Source: Candidatus Elulimicrobium sp.
GTDB taxonomy: Bacteria; Patescibacteriota; Minisyncoccia; Moranbacterales; UBA9337
Length of the DNA stretch: 9,981 bases
Direction: 5' to 3'
NCBI GenBank assembly: GCA_020722485.1
Contig: DYKS01000022.1
Span: 1-9,981 of the forward strand
Positions 1 to 5,764 of this stretch are shown in pieces. The stretch's first letter is position 1. Each line of letters opens with the position of its first letter. The position numbers and the translations under genes are program-made. The notes under the pieces are model-generated. The model made no database searches and was not told the DNA's origin. It saw only the letters and a list, made by a program, of their open reading frames with translations.

Positions 1-19
1 TCGCCGCCGCAGGCGGCGA
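1..19. repeat. GC-only inverted repeat at window edge
   Basis: Bases 1-8 (TCGCCGCC) and 12-19 (GGCGGCGA) form a perfect 8-bp stem with a 3-nt loop. It stands out as nearly pure G+C in an A+T-rich region. No T-tract follows on the plus strand; the minus-strand continuation lies outside the window, so it could be a terminator for this strand or a dispersed palindromic repeat. The stretch 20-62 shows nothing recognisable. Confidence 0.45.
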
Positions 20-62
20 AATGCGTTCGAACTATCTTTAGAATACTGCACTAATCAAAAAT

Positions 63-89
63 AAAAAAGCGGAGACAATCCGCTTTTTT
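63..89 (-). terminator. Intrinsic terminator closing the sigma/membrane-protein operon
   Basis: An 11-bp perfect stem (63-73 with 79-89) has a 5-nt loop. On the minus strand it reads AAAAAAGCGGA, then TTGTC, then TCCGCTTTTTT, followed by further T/A-rich sequence. It starts 9 nt after the TAA stop of the membrane-protein gene. The symmetric A/T flanks could let it act on both strands, but no plus-strand gene is visible. Confidence 0.85.
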
Positions 90-98
90 GATTTTTTG

Positions 99-650
99 TT
101 ATCTGTTTTCTGAATGATTCCAGCCGGGACCCGGTCCGGGAAAATAACCGCGACTTTTATTTGGCGCTTCCCTTCTCCAACCGGGGCCGCGCAAAGGATA
201 ACCGCCATCGTAACGATGATAAAATCCTCGCATCGGCTTTCTTTCCGTCCAAATAGAATCCAAACGAGAATAATTAACAAACCAACCAGCCAATATAGTC
301 GCCGCGATAAAACCGATGATTATCCAAAGAAAATTTTTACGGTAAGAAAAATCATATTTTTTTAAAATCCAAACTCCCAACCCAATACCCAAAACAGCTA
401 ACGGCAAACTCCACCAAGGAAAATTTTCCAGTAATTGATGGTAGCGCCACTGTCCCATTGGTCCATGCGTTCGCAAAGAAAATACCATCAAACTCACCAA
501 AAAAGAAGAAAAAACAAACAAAGCGAACACTCCCGCGCCTAAAATAAATGATCCTAAAACAAAATACCATTTCGGTTTCATTTTGATTTTTCCTTTTTGA
601 ACAAGCGACATCACATTTTCTTTGATATCTTTTTTTAATTCTTCTGACAT
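99..650 (-). CDS. Three-helix membrane protein, putative anti-sigma/sensor partner of the ECF sigma factor
   Basis: This 183-residue protein has no family I can name. It has a short charged N-terminus (1-27), three hydrophobic segments (about 28-57, 76-97 and 105-125) and a polar tail (126-183) rich in Gly, Pro, Arg, Trp and Tyr, with 'RGPGWRR' and 'PGPGPGW'. The basic N-terminus and the basic TM2-TM3 loop ('KKYDFSYRK') predict N-in topology, with the tail outside the cell. The ATG overlaps the last 16 nt of the sigma gene, so translation is probably coupled; no Shine-Dalgarno is seen. Position directly after an ECF sigma gene is where anti-sigma factors usually sit, so a regulatory role is inferred. 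However, the roughly 27-residue cytoplasmic part is far smaller than a typical anti-sigma domain, and no HxxxCxxC zinc motif is present. It could instead be a target of the sigma factor. Confidence 0.85.
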   Translation of the reverse strand: MSEELKKDIKENVMSLVQKGKIKMKPKWYFVLGSFILGAGVFALFVFSSFLVSLMVFSLRTHGPMGQWRYHQLLENFPWWSLPLAVLGIGLGVWILKKYDFSYRKNFLWIIIGFIAATILAGWFVNYSRLDSIWTERKPMRGFYHRYDGGYPLRGPGWRREAPNKSRGYFPGPGPGWNHSENR

Positions 651-1177
651 ATTTTTTTCATCAGCATTTTAGCGCGATTGATCCGGGTTCCCACCGTACC
701 GATCGGCAAACGCAAAATATCACTGATTTCTTCATAACTTTTTTCTTCCATAAAATAAAGCGCCAAAGGTTCAGCATAAATAACCGGTAAGCGGGAAAAA
801 CATTCTTTCACTCTGGCGTTTTCTTGTTTTTTAAAAAAATCATCCGTTATATCCTCTTTGCTTTCAAAGTTCATATCTTCCGTAAGCGCTACTTCTCTTT
901 TTTTCTTAGTGAAAACATCCATCGCTTCATTATGAACAATACGATAAATCCAAGAAGAAAATTTCAATTTGGAATTAAAACTTTTCAAATTAACAAAAGC
1001 CTTAATGAAAGCGTTTTGCGCGATATCAGCCGCTTCCATTTCATCACGGACAAGACTGAAAGCGTAACGCGCCAATTTTTTCTGATATCGTTCCATTATT
1101 TCTCCATAAGCTTCGGGATTTTTCTCTCTTATATATTCCACTAATTTTTCGTCAGTTAAATTTTTCCAATGTTCCAT
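635..1177 (-). CDS. ECF-type RNA polymerase sigma factor (sigma-70 family, group 4)
   Basis: At 180 residues this is the usual ECF length, with only regions sigma2 and sigma4. Region 2 covers about residues 10-90. It includes the core-binding segment 'AADIAQNAFIKAF' (49-61), matching the family D-x-x-Q-x-x-F pattern, and the -10 recognition helix around 'FSSWIYRIVHNEAMD' (73-87). A short acidic linker (about 97-118) leads to sigma4 (about 120-175), with 'LPVIYAEPLALYFMEEKSYEEISDIL' features and the helix-turn-helix end 'PIGTVGTRINRAK' (158-170), close to the family's GTVKSRLxRAR. It directs RNA polymerase to a small stress- or envelope-related regulon. The target is not evident from the protein, but a candidate promoter lies upstream of the secreted-protein gene at 1741-1767. 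It has its own leaderless-type promoter and overlaps the downstream membrane-protein gene. The start is supported by TAGATT six nt upstream and by normal family length. Confidence 0.95.
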   Translation of the reverse strand: MEHWKNLTDEKLVEYIREKNPEAYGEIMERYQKKLARYAFSLVRDEMEAADIAQNAFIKAFVNLKSFNSKLKFSSWIYRIVHNEAMDVFTKKKREVALTEDMNFESKEDITDDFFKKQENARVKECFSRLPVIYAEPLALYFMEEKSYEEISDILRLPIGTVGTRINRAKMLMKKICQKN

Positions 1178-1183
1178 TTTTTT

Positions 1184-1211
1184 AATCTATCATAAATATT
1201 CTTTAAAACAA
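1184..1211 (-). promoter_or_regulatory. Candidate leaderless promoter of the sigma factor gene
   Basis: On the minus strand, TTGTTT (1206-1211), a 16-nt spacer and TAGATT (1184-1189) are followed by exactly six A residues and the ATG. This spacing would put the transcription start at or next to the start codon. No Shine-Dalgarno is present. In an A+T-rich region the single match is modest evidence; it gains weight from the same layout at three other genes in the window. Confidence 0.5.
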
Positions 1212-1241
1212 ACTTCCCGCTCGTTTCCTATTAACAAAATC

Positions 1242-1294
1242 TTCCGCTCACGCCGGAAAACCCTCGCTCAGCGCCTAAAAAATTTGAGCGAGAG
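1242..1294 (-). terminator. Tandem hairpins between secreted-protein and sigma genes (possible attenuator)
   Basis: Two inverted repeats sit in the 139-nt gap. The first on the minus strand pairs CTCGCTCA (1285-1292) with TGAGCGAG (1263-1270) around a 14-nt loop and is followed by GGTTTTCC. The second pairs TTCCG (1254-1258) with CGGAA (1242-1246) around a 7-nt loop and is followed by GATTTTG. T-tracts are short, so full termination is doubtful; partial read-through would give more secreted protein than sigma factor. The local G+C is higher than the surroundings, and GAGCG recurs (TGAGCGAGGG, TGAGCGGAAG, and CGAGCGGGAAG around 1214-1224), so a dispersed repeat is the alternative. Confidence 0.45.
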
Positions 1295-1316
1295 TCTGTC
1301 CGACATTTTATTTTAA

Positions 1317-1697
1317 TTATCGCGCCATTCTTCCATATCCTTGTCTTTGTTCACTATGGAATCTTTTTTTTAATCCTTGTCCCAATCCTAATTCCATTCT
1401 AATTTTATTGGCTTCTTCCGTTTTTCCTTCTAATGCCAAGCGACGCGACTCGGCAAAACGAGAAAAATTTTGCTCATTTATCAATTGAGTGACTCTGCCT
1501 CTTCCCGCCATTAATTCCTTCCACGCGTTATAATCATTATTTTCTAAAGCCTTCACCATCGCTTCGTGTCTTTCCGGCGTATAATTAGGTCCTTTTTGGC
1601 TATAATCCCCCCGATAAGCCAATGCCGAATTAACCGCCAATCCGATCAAACCAACAAAAGAAAGCGCTGATATAGACAATAATAATTTTTTATTCAT
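1317..1697 (-). CDS. Small secreted protein of the ECF sigma locus, function unknown
   Basis: This 126-residue protein has a classical signal peptide: MNKK, a hydrophobic core (5-22) and a likely cleavage after 'SALA' (residue 27). The mature part of about 99 residues is charged and probably helical, with 'YTPERHEAMVKALENNDY' (39-56), 'NAWKELMAGRGRVTQ' (57-71) and 'FAESRRLALEGKTEEANKIR' (81-100). The tail is basic and rich in Gly, Gln and Arg. No cysteines and no catalytic motif are visible. The layout recalls small helical envelope-stress proteins such as Spy/CpxP, but I do not see their LTxxQ motifs, so this is only an analogy. The ATG was chosen because a perfect Shine-Dalgarno lies 8 nt upstream; a GTG three codons earlier lies inside that Shine-Dalgarno. 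It is first in the cassette and likely transcribed from the ECF-type promoter at 1741-1767. Confidence 0.88.
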   Translation of the reverse strand: MNKKLLLSISALSFVGLIGLAVNSALAYRGDYSQKGPNYTPERHEAMVKALENNDYNAWKELMAGRGRVTQLINEQNFSRFAESRRLALEGKTEEANKIRMELGLGQGLKKRFHSEQRQGYGRMAR

Positions 1698-1702
1698 ATT
1701 TT

Positions 1703-1713
1703 TCACCTCCTTT
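1703..1713 (-). promoter_or_regulatory. Perfect Shine-Dalgarno of the secreted-protein gene
   Basis: The minus strand reads AAAGGAGGTGA, a full match to the 16S anti-Shine-Dalgarno core, with 8 nt between GGAGG and the ATG at 1695-1697. It decides the start in favour of MNKK. No other gene in the window has a comparable site, which suggests this mRNA is leadered and strongly translated while several neighbours look leaderless. Confidence 0.9.
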
Positions 1714-1740
1714 CATTTTATTTTACCTATCTGTTTTTAA

Positions 1741-1767
1741 TACGGACCACTGAACGTTTTTCTTTCA
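1741..1767 (-). promoter_or_regulatory. Candidate ECF-sigma promoter before the secreted-protein gene
   Basis: The minus strand shows TGAAAG (1762-1767), a 17-nt spacer and CGTA (1741-1744, continuing CGTATT). This resembles the Bacillus ECF sigma-W type consensus TGAAAC-N16-CGTA. Transcription would begin near 1731-1735, giving a 5' leader of about 35 nt that contains the Shine-Dalgarno. It lies directly after the terminator of the preceding gene, as an independent promoter should. No good sigma-70 pair with normal spacing is visible here. The sigma factor encoded at 635-1177 is the obvious candidate user, which would make the locus autoregulated; this is inference from sequence similarity. 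Confidence 0.5.
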
Positions 1768-1774
1768 AAAACAA

Positions 1775-1808
1775 AAAATGCCTCCAATAAATAAATCAGA
1801 GGCATTTT
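1775..1808 (-). terminator. Intrinsic terminator after the NYN-domain gene
   Basis: A 10-bp perfect stem (1775-1784 with 1799-1808) has a 14-nt A/T-rich loop. On the minus strand it reads AAAATGCCTC, loop, GAGGCATTTT, then TTGTTTTTG. It begins 24 nt after the TAG stop of the NYN gene and separates the housekeeping block from the ECF sigma cassette. Confidence 0.88.
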
Positions 1809-1832
1809 CAAAAAATAAAAAAACTCGAAATC

Positions 1833-2330
1833 CTACATCAAAAATTTTTTCTTTTTATCAGAAAGATTGATAAAATCGTCCGCTTTATCTACTAATTTTC
1901 CGCTGGTGGATTCCAAAAAAGCCACCACTTCCACACGCGATCCGGTAGTGCTTTGGATATAATCTATCATTGGAATATAATCTCCGTCTCCGGAAATAAG
2001 CACTATCACATCCAAATTTTTAGACATTTTAATAGCATCTACCGCGATCCCCACATCCCAATCCCCTTTCTTGGCGCCACCGGGAAAAATTTGCAGATCT
2101 TTAGTTTTCACTTCAAACCCTTGAACTTCCAATGCGTCAAAAAATTTTTCCTCCAACCCTTCCACTGTCTTTACGCCATAAGCAATAGCGCGAATCAATT
2201 TCCGCCCTGCTACCGCTTCCGCAAGCACATTTTTAAAATTGACTTTTTTCCCATACAAAACTCGCGCGCTGTAATAAAGATTTTGAATATCCACAAAAAC
2301 CCCCACCCTTTGCTCTCTAAATTTAGCCAT
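1833..2330 (-). CDS. NYN-domain (LabA/DUF88-like) putative ribonuclease
   Basis: The 165-residue protein is essentially one PIN-like NYN domain. The expected acidic pocket is visible: D14 in 'VFVDIQN' with N17, the 'KKGDWDVGIAVDAI' segment (87-100) carrying D90, D92 and D98, and the 'LISGDGDYIPMI' motif (111-122) with D115 and D117. This matches the LabA/DUF88 pattern, whose members are thought to be metal-dependent RNA-processing nucleases. Substrate and partner are unknown. No extra C-terminal domain is present, only a lysine-rich end. The start is supported by TATTAT 6 nt upstream and the normal position of the first strand. It follows rpsO by 63 nt and ends at a strong terminator, so it is the last gene of the housekeeping block. 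Confidence 0.92.
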   Translation of the reverse strand: MAKFREQRVGVFVDIQNLYYSARVLYGKKVNFKNVLAEAVAGRKLIRAIAYGVKTVEGLEEKFFDALEVQGFEVKTKDLQIFPGGAKKGDWDVGIAVDAIKMSKNLDVIVLISGDGDYIPMIDYIQSTTGSRVEVVAFLESTSGKLVDKADDFINLSDKKKKFLM

Positions 2331-2336
2331 AAATAA

Positions 2337-2342
2337 ATAATA
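2337..2342 (-). promoter_or_regulatory. Candidate -10 element of a leaderless promoter for the NYN gene
   Basis: The minus strand reads TATTAT, then TTATTT, then the ATG (2328-2330). The six-nt gap fits leaderless initiation. No convincing -35 hexamer lies 16-18 nt upstream, although two CACGCG direct copies on the plus strand (2351-2356 and 2362-2367) occupy that region. The tract just after the rpsO stop is an A/T-only near-palindrome, too weak to call as a terminator. Confidence 0.4.
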
Positions 2343-2393
2343 ATTTAAACCACGCGAAAATCACGCGCCTTAAATTTAAAAAATTTTTTTAAT

Positions 2394-2663
2394 TTACCCT
2401 TTAATTCCCAATTTTTTCACCAATTTTTTGTAAACTTTCTCATTTGTTTTTTGCAAATAAGACATCAGTTTCTTTCGCTTGGAAACCATTTTCAAAAGTC
2501 CGCGTCGTGAATGAAAATCTTGTTTATTTTTTTTCAGATGAGCGGTCAATTTTTTAATGCGGGTAGTAAAAAGAGCGATTTGATATTCCGGTGAACCGGT
2601 ATCTTTTTCATGCCTTTTTACTTCTTTGGTCGCCAGTTCTTTTTGTTTAGCGTTTAGAGCCAT
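2394..2663 (-). CDS. rpsO: 30S ribosomal protein S15
   Basis: S15 binds the central domain of 16S rRNA early in 30S assembly and contributes to subunit bridging. The 89-residue product matches the usual S15 length exactly. It carries the family signatures '[13 protein letters not shown]' (21-33), with the near-invariant DTGSPE, and '[22 protein letters not shown]' features around residues 48-70, including the HSRRGLL rRNA-binding stretch. The reading frame stays open upstream to a TTG at 2717 and passes another ATG at 2684, but ATG 2663 gives the canonical N-terminus 'MALNAKQK'. No Shine-Dalgarno is seen. It lies 125 nt after gyrA behind a structured leader, where S15 in many bacteria binds its own mRNA to repress translation. 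Confidence 0.97.
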   Translation of the reverse strand: MALNAKQKELATKEVKRHEKDTGSPEYQIALFTTRIKKLTAHLKKNKQDFHSRRGLLKMVSKRKKLMSYLQKTNEKVYKKLVKKLGIKG

Positions 2664-2717
2664 ACTTGTTTTAGAGCTGAACATTCGTCCCGATTCGCTA
2701 TAGCGAACGCGAACCAA
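2664..2717 (-). promoter_or_regulatory. rpsO 5' leader with perfect hairpin (candidate S15 autoregulatory element)
   Basis: The leader contains TTCGCTATAGCGAA (2694-2707), a 14-bp perfect palindrome that as RNA can form a 5-bp stem with a UAUA loop, about 30 nt before the S15 start. Copies of the TTCG/CGAA words flank it (around 2709-2713 and 2683-2687) and allow alternative pairings. S15 leaders with unrelated structures repress rpsO in several bacterial lineages; whether this one does is inference. Confidence 0.4.
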
Positions 2718-2767
2718 TGTCCGCTAAATTAAAATAATTAACTATAAAATTTCTTATTACTATTTTA

Positions 2768-2776
2768 ATAATACCA
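2768..2776 (-). promoter_or_regulatory. Candidate extended -10 promoter for rpsO
   Basis: The minus strand reads TGGTATTAT, an extended -10 (TGN plus a hexamer), 12 nt after the gyrA stop. A possible -35 TTGTAA lies 15 nt upstream inside the end of gyrA. Transcription would start near 2760 and give a leader of about 100 nt. The evidence is weak because the region is A/T-rich. No terminator is visible between gyrA and rpsO, so read-through is also possible. Confidence 0.3.
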
Positions 2777-2788
2777 TAAAAAATATTT

Positions 2789-5248
2789 TTACAAAACCAC
2801 TGAAGCGCTTATCTTGTCTCCCGTTTGCGGTTTCATAATTCGCACACCCTGGGTAGCGCGACCGAGAACGGAAATGCTTTTCAATGGTATACGAATAATT
2901 TGTCCTCTAGCGGAAGTGATAATCAAATCCCTCTCAATATCGTCCACATTAACCACGCTAGCTCCTACTAATTTTCCCGTTTTAGCAGTGATTTTGGCAG
3001 TTTTAGTCCCCGATCCGCCACGTTTCTGAATTTTGTAGAATTTCAAATCGGTTCTTTTACCGAAACCATTTTCAGAAATTACCAAAATCTGATTGCCTTT
3101 TTGTCCTTTTAAAACCGCGCTCATTCCAATTACCGCGTCGCCTTTGCGTAAACGGATACCACGTACGCCAGCGGCAGTTCGTCCCATCGAACGAACATCG
3201 GATTCTTTAAATCGAATCGCTTGACCGAAAGAAGTGGAAATAATGATTTCATCCGTTCCCGTGGTGGCTTTTACCCAACCCAATTTATCTCCTTTTTCCA
3301 AACCGATAGCAATCAGTCCATTGCGGCGAACGTTTTCAAATTCATTTAATTTCACTTTTTTCACTACGCCGTGAGCAGTCGTCATAAAAAGATATTTATA
3401 ATTATCGTCTTCATTAAAAGCGATGATTTCCGTCACTTTTTCTTCCGAAGAAAGCTGGAGAAAATTCACCAACGCCTGTCCCTTAGCAGTACGACTTGAT
3501 TCCGGGATTTCATAAGCCTTAGTTTGAAATACCTTGCCCAAATTAGTGAAAAAAAGCAAATTGTCATGCGTCATCACCGCGTTCATTTCTTCAATTGCAT
3601 CCCCTTCCTTAATCACCGCGCCAATTACACCTTTCCCGCCTCTTTTTTGCACACGATAAACAGAAGGATTCATTCGTTTAACATATCCACCTTGAGATAA
3701 AGTGACAATCGCCTCTTCATTTGGCACTAAATCCTCCTGTTTAAATTCTCCAATCTTGCCTTTAACTACTTTGGTTTTGCGCGCGTCTCCGTATTTTTCT
3801 TTTAATTCTAAAATTTCTTTTTTGATAATGTTTAAGATTTTTTTCTCGCTACTCAAAATTTCTTCCAACTCAGCAATAATTTTTTTCTTTTCTTTTAATT
3901 CCTCGTCTACTTTTTTTCTTTCCAAACCAGAAAGCGTTTGCAATTTCATTTCCAAAATAGCATTGGCTTGAATGTCGGAAAACTTGAATTTTTTTACCAG
4001 ATTATGAAACGCGGCTGAACGATCGGAAGATTTCTTGATAGTTTCTATTACAGCGTCAATATTATCCAACGCTTTTTTTAATCCTTCTAAAATGTGCGCC
4101 CTTTCTCGCGCCCGATCCAAATCAAATTGAGTGCGACGGCGAATCACCACGCCACGATGGTGAATATAGTGTTCCAAAATGGCTTTCAAATTAAGAATTT
4201 GCGGTTCAATGCCATCCACCAACGCCAACATATTAACGCCAAAATTTTTTTGAAGATCAGTGGTAGAGTAAAGTTTATTGAGTACTTTCTGCGGATAAGC
4301 GTCTTTTTTTAATTCAATCACCACTCGAATTCCGTCCTTATCAGATTCGTCGCGTATATCTCGAATTCCTTGAATTTTTCCTTCTTTCACCAGAGACGCG
4401 ATTTTAGCAATGAGCATCGCTTTGTTAGTAGCGTAAGTCATTTCAGTGATAATTATTTGAAAACTTCCAATCTTGTTTTCCACAATTTCCGTTTTGGCGC
4501 GCATCGTAATTTTTCCGCGACCAGTGGAATAAGCTTCGCGAATTTCTTGAGCATTATAAATAATACCACCAGTGGGAAAATCTGGTCCTTGAATAAATTT
4601 AGTTAAATCTTCAATGTTAGCGGCAGGATTGTCTATGAGATAAGCAATGGCATCCATTAACTCGTTAAGATTGTGCGGCGGAATATTAGTCGCCATTCCC
4701 ACGGCAATTCCCATTGTTCCGTTTAAAAGTAATTGAGGCAATTTAGCGGGCAAAACCGCTGGTTCTTTGTGTGTTCCGTCAAAATTAGGATTGAAATCCA
4801 CTGTATTTTTTTCAATATCCGTCAATAATTCTTCAGCGATCGGTTTTAATTTTGCTTCCGTATAACGATAAGCGGCGGCGTTATCACCATCAATAGAGCC
4901 AAAATTTCCCTGCCCCCAAACCAACGGGTAGCGCATTGAAAAATCCTGCGCCAAACGCACCATAGAATCATAAACAGCACTATCACCATGAGGATGATAT
5001 TTGCCTAATACTTCTCCCACCACCGTGGCCGATTTGCGAAATTTGGCGTCCGACTTTAACCCCGTATTCCACATTGAGTAAAGAATACGCCGGTGCACTG
5101 GTTTTAACCCATCGCGCACATCAGGAATGGCGCGTGAAACAATTACGCTCATCGCGTAATCCAAATATGATTGTTTTACTTCTTCGGTGATTTCTTTGGG
5201 ATAAATATTTTGATGAAGAGAATCTTTTTCTTTTTTTTCTTTAGACAT
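2789..5248 (-). CDS. gyrA: DNA gyrase subunit A
   Basis: GyrA is the DNA-breaking subunit of the A2B2 gyrase that introduces negative supercoils using ATP hydrolysed by GyrB. The 819-residue product has near-normal length. It has the winged-helix/tower core: '[29 protein letters not shown]' features at 28-56, '[13 protein letters not shown]' (82-94) and '[10 protein letters not shown]' (125-134) with the catalytic Tyr129. Ser90 and Asp94, equivalent to E. coli Ser83 and Asp87, are unmutated. A coiled-coil segment (about 440-490) precedes a six-bladed C-terminal domain (about 506-819). This contains a GyrA box, QKRGGKG (534-540), the wrapping motif that marks gyrase rather than topoisomerase IV. 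The ATG at 5248 gives 'MSKEKKEKD'; an upstream TTG would add five residues with no support. gyrB is not in the window. A perfect palindrome lies 40 nt upstream. Confidence 0.97.
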   Translation of the reverse strand: MSKEKKEKDSLHQNIYPKEITEEVKQSYLDYAMSVIVSRAIPDVRDGLKPVHRRILYSMWNTGLKSDAKFRKSATVVGEVLGKYHPHGDSAVYDSMVRLAQDFSMRYPLVWGQGNFGSIDGDNAAAYRYTEAKLKPIAEELLTDIEKNTVDFNPNFDGTHKEPAVLPAKLPQLLLNGTMGIAVGMATNIPPHNLNELMDAIAYLIDNPAANIEDLTKFIQGPDFPTGGIIYNAQEIREAYSTGRGKITMRAKTEIVENKIGSFQIIITEMTYATNKAMLIAKIASLVKEGKIQGIRDIRDESDKDGIRVVIELKKDAYPQKVLNKLYSTTDLQKNFGVNMLALVDGIEPQILNLKAILEHYIHHRGVVIRRRTQFDLDRARERAHILEGLKKALDNIDAVIETIKKSSDRSAAFHNLVKKFKFSDIQANAILEMKLQTLSGLERKKVDEELKEKKKIIAELEEILSSEKKILNIIKKEILELKEKYGDARKTKVVKGKIGEFKQEDLVPNEEAIVTLSQGGYVKRMNPSVYRVQKRGGKGVIGAVIKEGDAIEEMNAVMTHDNLLFFTNLGKVFQTKAYEIPESSRTAKGQALVNFLQLSSEEKVTEIIAFNEDDNYKYLFMTTAHGVVKKVKLNEFENVRRNGLIAIGLEKGDKLGWVKATTGTDEIIISTSFGQAIRFKESDVRSMGRTAAGVRGIRLRKGDAVIGMSAVLKGQKGNQILVISENGFGKRTDLKFYKIQKRGGSGTKTAKITAKTGKLVGASVVNVDDIERDLIITSARGQIIRIPLKSISVLGRATQGVRIMKPQTGDKISASVVL

Positions 5249-5287
5249 AAAAAATATTTTCAAAACTTAATATTGTCCTAGCATTAC

Positions 5288-5303
5288 TTATCGCGCGCGA
5301 TAA
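5288..5303. promoter_or_regulatory. Perfect 16-bp palindrome in the gyrA upstream region (candidate operator)
   Basis: TTATCGCGCGCGATAA is fully self-complementary, with an alternating CGCGCGCG core in an A/T-rich gap of 70 bp. It lies 40 nt before the gyrA ATG and 15 nt after the stop of the upstream gene. On the minus strand no T-tract follows, which argues against a terminator. A dimeric repressor site or a supercoiling-sensitive (Z-DNA-prone) element are possibilities; neither is shown. Confidence 0.5.
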
Positions 5304-5318
5304 AATTATTTCAATTTT

Positions 5319-5654
5319 TTATTTTTCTACAGCTCCGGAATTATTTTCCAAACCGCTTTCATGCGGGATAGATTCAGTGGCGGAATTATTTTTATCTAAA
5401 TTTTCTATATCTTCAAAAGGCAGCTTTCTTTTCAGTTGCTCATTAAGATTTTCCATCGGGGAAATATCGTTTTTATTTTTAATTTCTTCCAAAAAATCTT
5501 TATCCAGCCATTTTCTCCCTAATGTTTCTTTTAAAGAAAAAAACCATAAAAAAACCATAAAAACCATAGAAATAAAAACAAAAAATGTCACATAGCGACG
5601 GCGAATATATTCCGGCTTGCGTCTGATTTCTTCAATTTTTTTGTTTATATTCAT
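5319..5654 (-). CDS. Small single-pass membrane protein, function unknown
   Basis: The 111-residue protein has a basic N-terminus, 'IRRKPEYIRRRYV' (10-22), one strongly hydrophobic helix (about 22-41) and a charged tail of about 70 residues. The tail is rich in Glu, Lys and Asn and probably disordered after residue 65. The positive-inside rule puts the N-terminus in the cytoplasm and the tail outside. There are no cysteines and no recognisable catalytic motif. I recall similar short proteins with an 'IRxKPExxRxRYV' head from Patescibacteria but cannot name a family or role. ATG 5654 was preferred to a GTG six codons earlier, which lies inside the first copy of a direct repeat. It lies between the MBL hydrolase (110 nt upstream) and gyrA (70 nt downstream) and could share a transcript with gyrA. 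No clear Shine-Dalgarno is seen. Confidence 0.8.
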   Translation of the reverse strand: MNINKKIEEIRRKPEYIRRRYVTFFVFISMVFMVFLWFFSLKETLGRKWLDKDFLEEIKNKNDISPMENLNEQLKRKLPFEDIENLDKNNSATESIPHESGLENNSGAVEK

Positions 5655-5663
5655 ATATATCCG

Positions 5664-5695
5664 CAAATACACAAATTAGAATACAAATACACAAA
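5664..5695. repeat. Pair of 12-bp direct repeats with 20-bp period
   Basis: CAAATACACAAA occurs at 5664-5675 and again at 5684-5695, perfectly conserved, with starts 20 bp apart (about two helical turns). The pair lies immediately upstream of the small membrane-protein gene, with the proximal copy 10 nt from its ATG. The spacing would place two protein molecules on the same DNA face, so a regulator site is a reasonable guess. A chance tandem duplication is the alternative. Confidence 0.55.
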
Positions 5696-5707
5696 CTAAA
5701 ACAATAA

Positions 5708-5730
5708 AAAAATTTTCCACTAAAATTTTT
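5708..5730 (-). terminator. Weak A/T-only hairpin after the MBL hydrolase gene
   Basis: AAAAATTTT (5722-5730) and AAAATTTTT (5708-5716) pair on the minus strand as a perfect 9-bp stem around AGTGG, followed by TTATTGTTTT. The lack of G-C pairs makes it a poor terminator, but nothing else in the gap (5655-5764) could do this job. Confidence 0.3.
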
Positions 5731-5764
5731 ATTTTGTATATTTATAAGATAAGGTATCTATTGA

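Noticed and set aside
25..32. GTTCGAAC, resembling a tRNA T-loop
   Set aside because: The flanks do not form a T-stem or acceptor stem and no D- or anticodon arm is present.
352..570. Minus-strand frames at 38-280 and 352-570 inside the membrane-protein gene
   Set aside because: Shadow frames of the 99-650 gene, which has coherent membrane topology and coupling to sigma.
1953..2336. Plus-strand open frame antisense to the NYN gene, and similar plus-strand frames across gyrA, polA, tsaE and the sigma gene
   Set aside because: They lie opposite well-supported genes, have low-complexity Ser/Phe/Ile-rich translations and no initiation signals.
2661..2717. S15 with an 18-residue N-terminal extension from TTG 2717
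   Set aside because: The internal ATG yields exactly 89 residues, the family's canonical form, and the upstream part contains a palindromic hairpin better explained as leader RNA.
5246..5263. Upstream TTG start for gyrA adding five residues
   Set aside because: The added residues have no support and the ATG gives a normal GyrA N-terminus.
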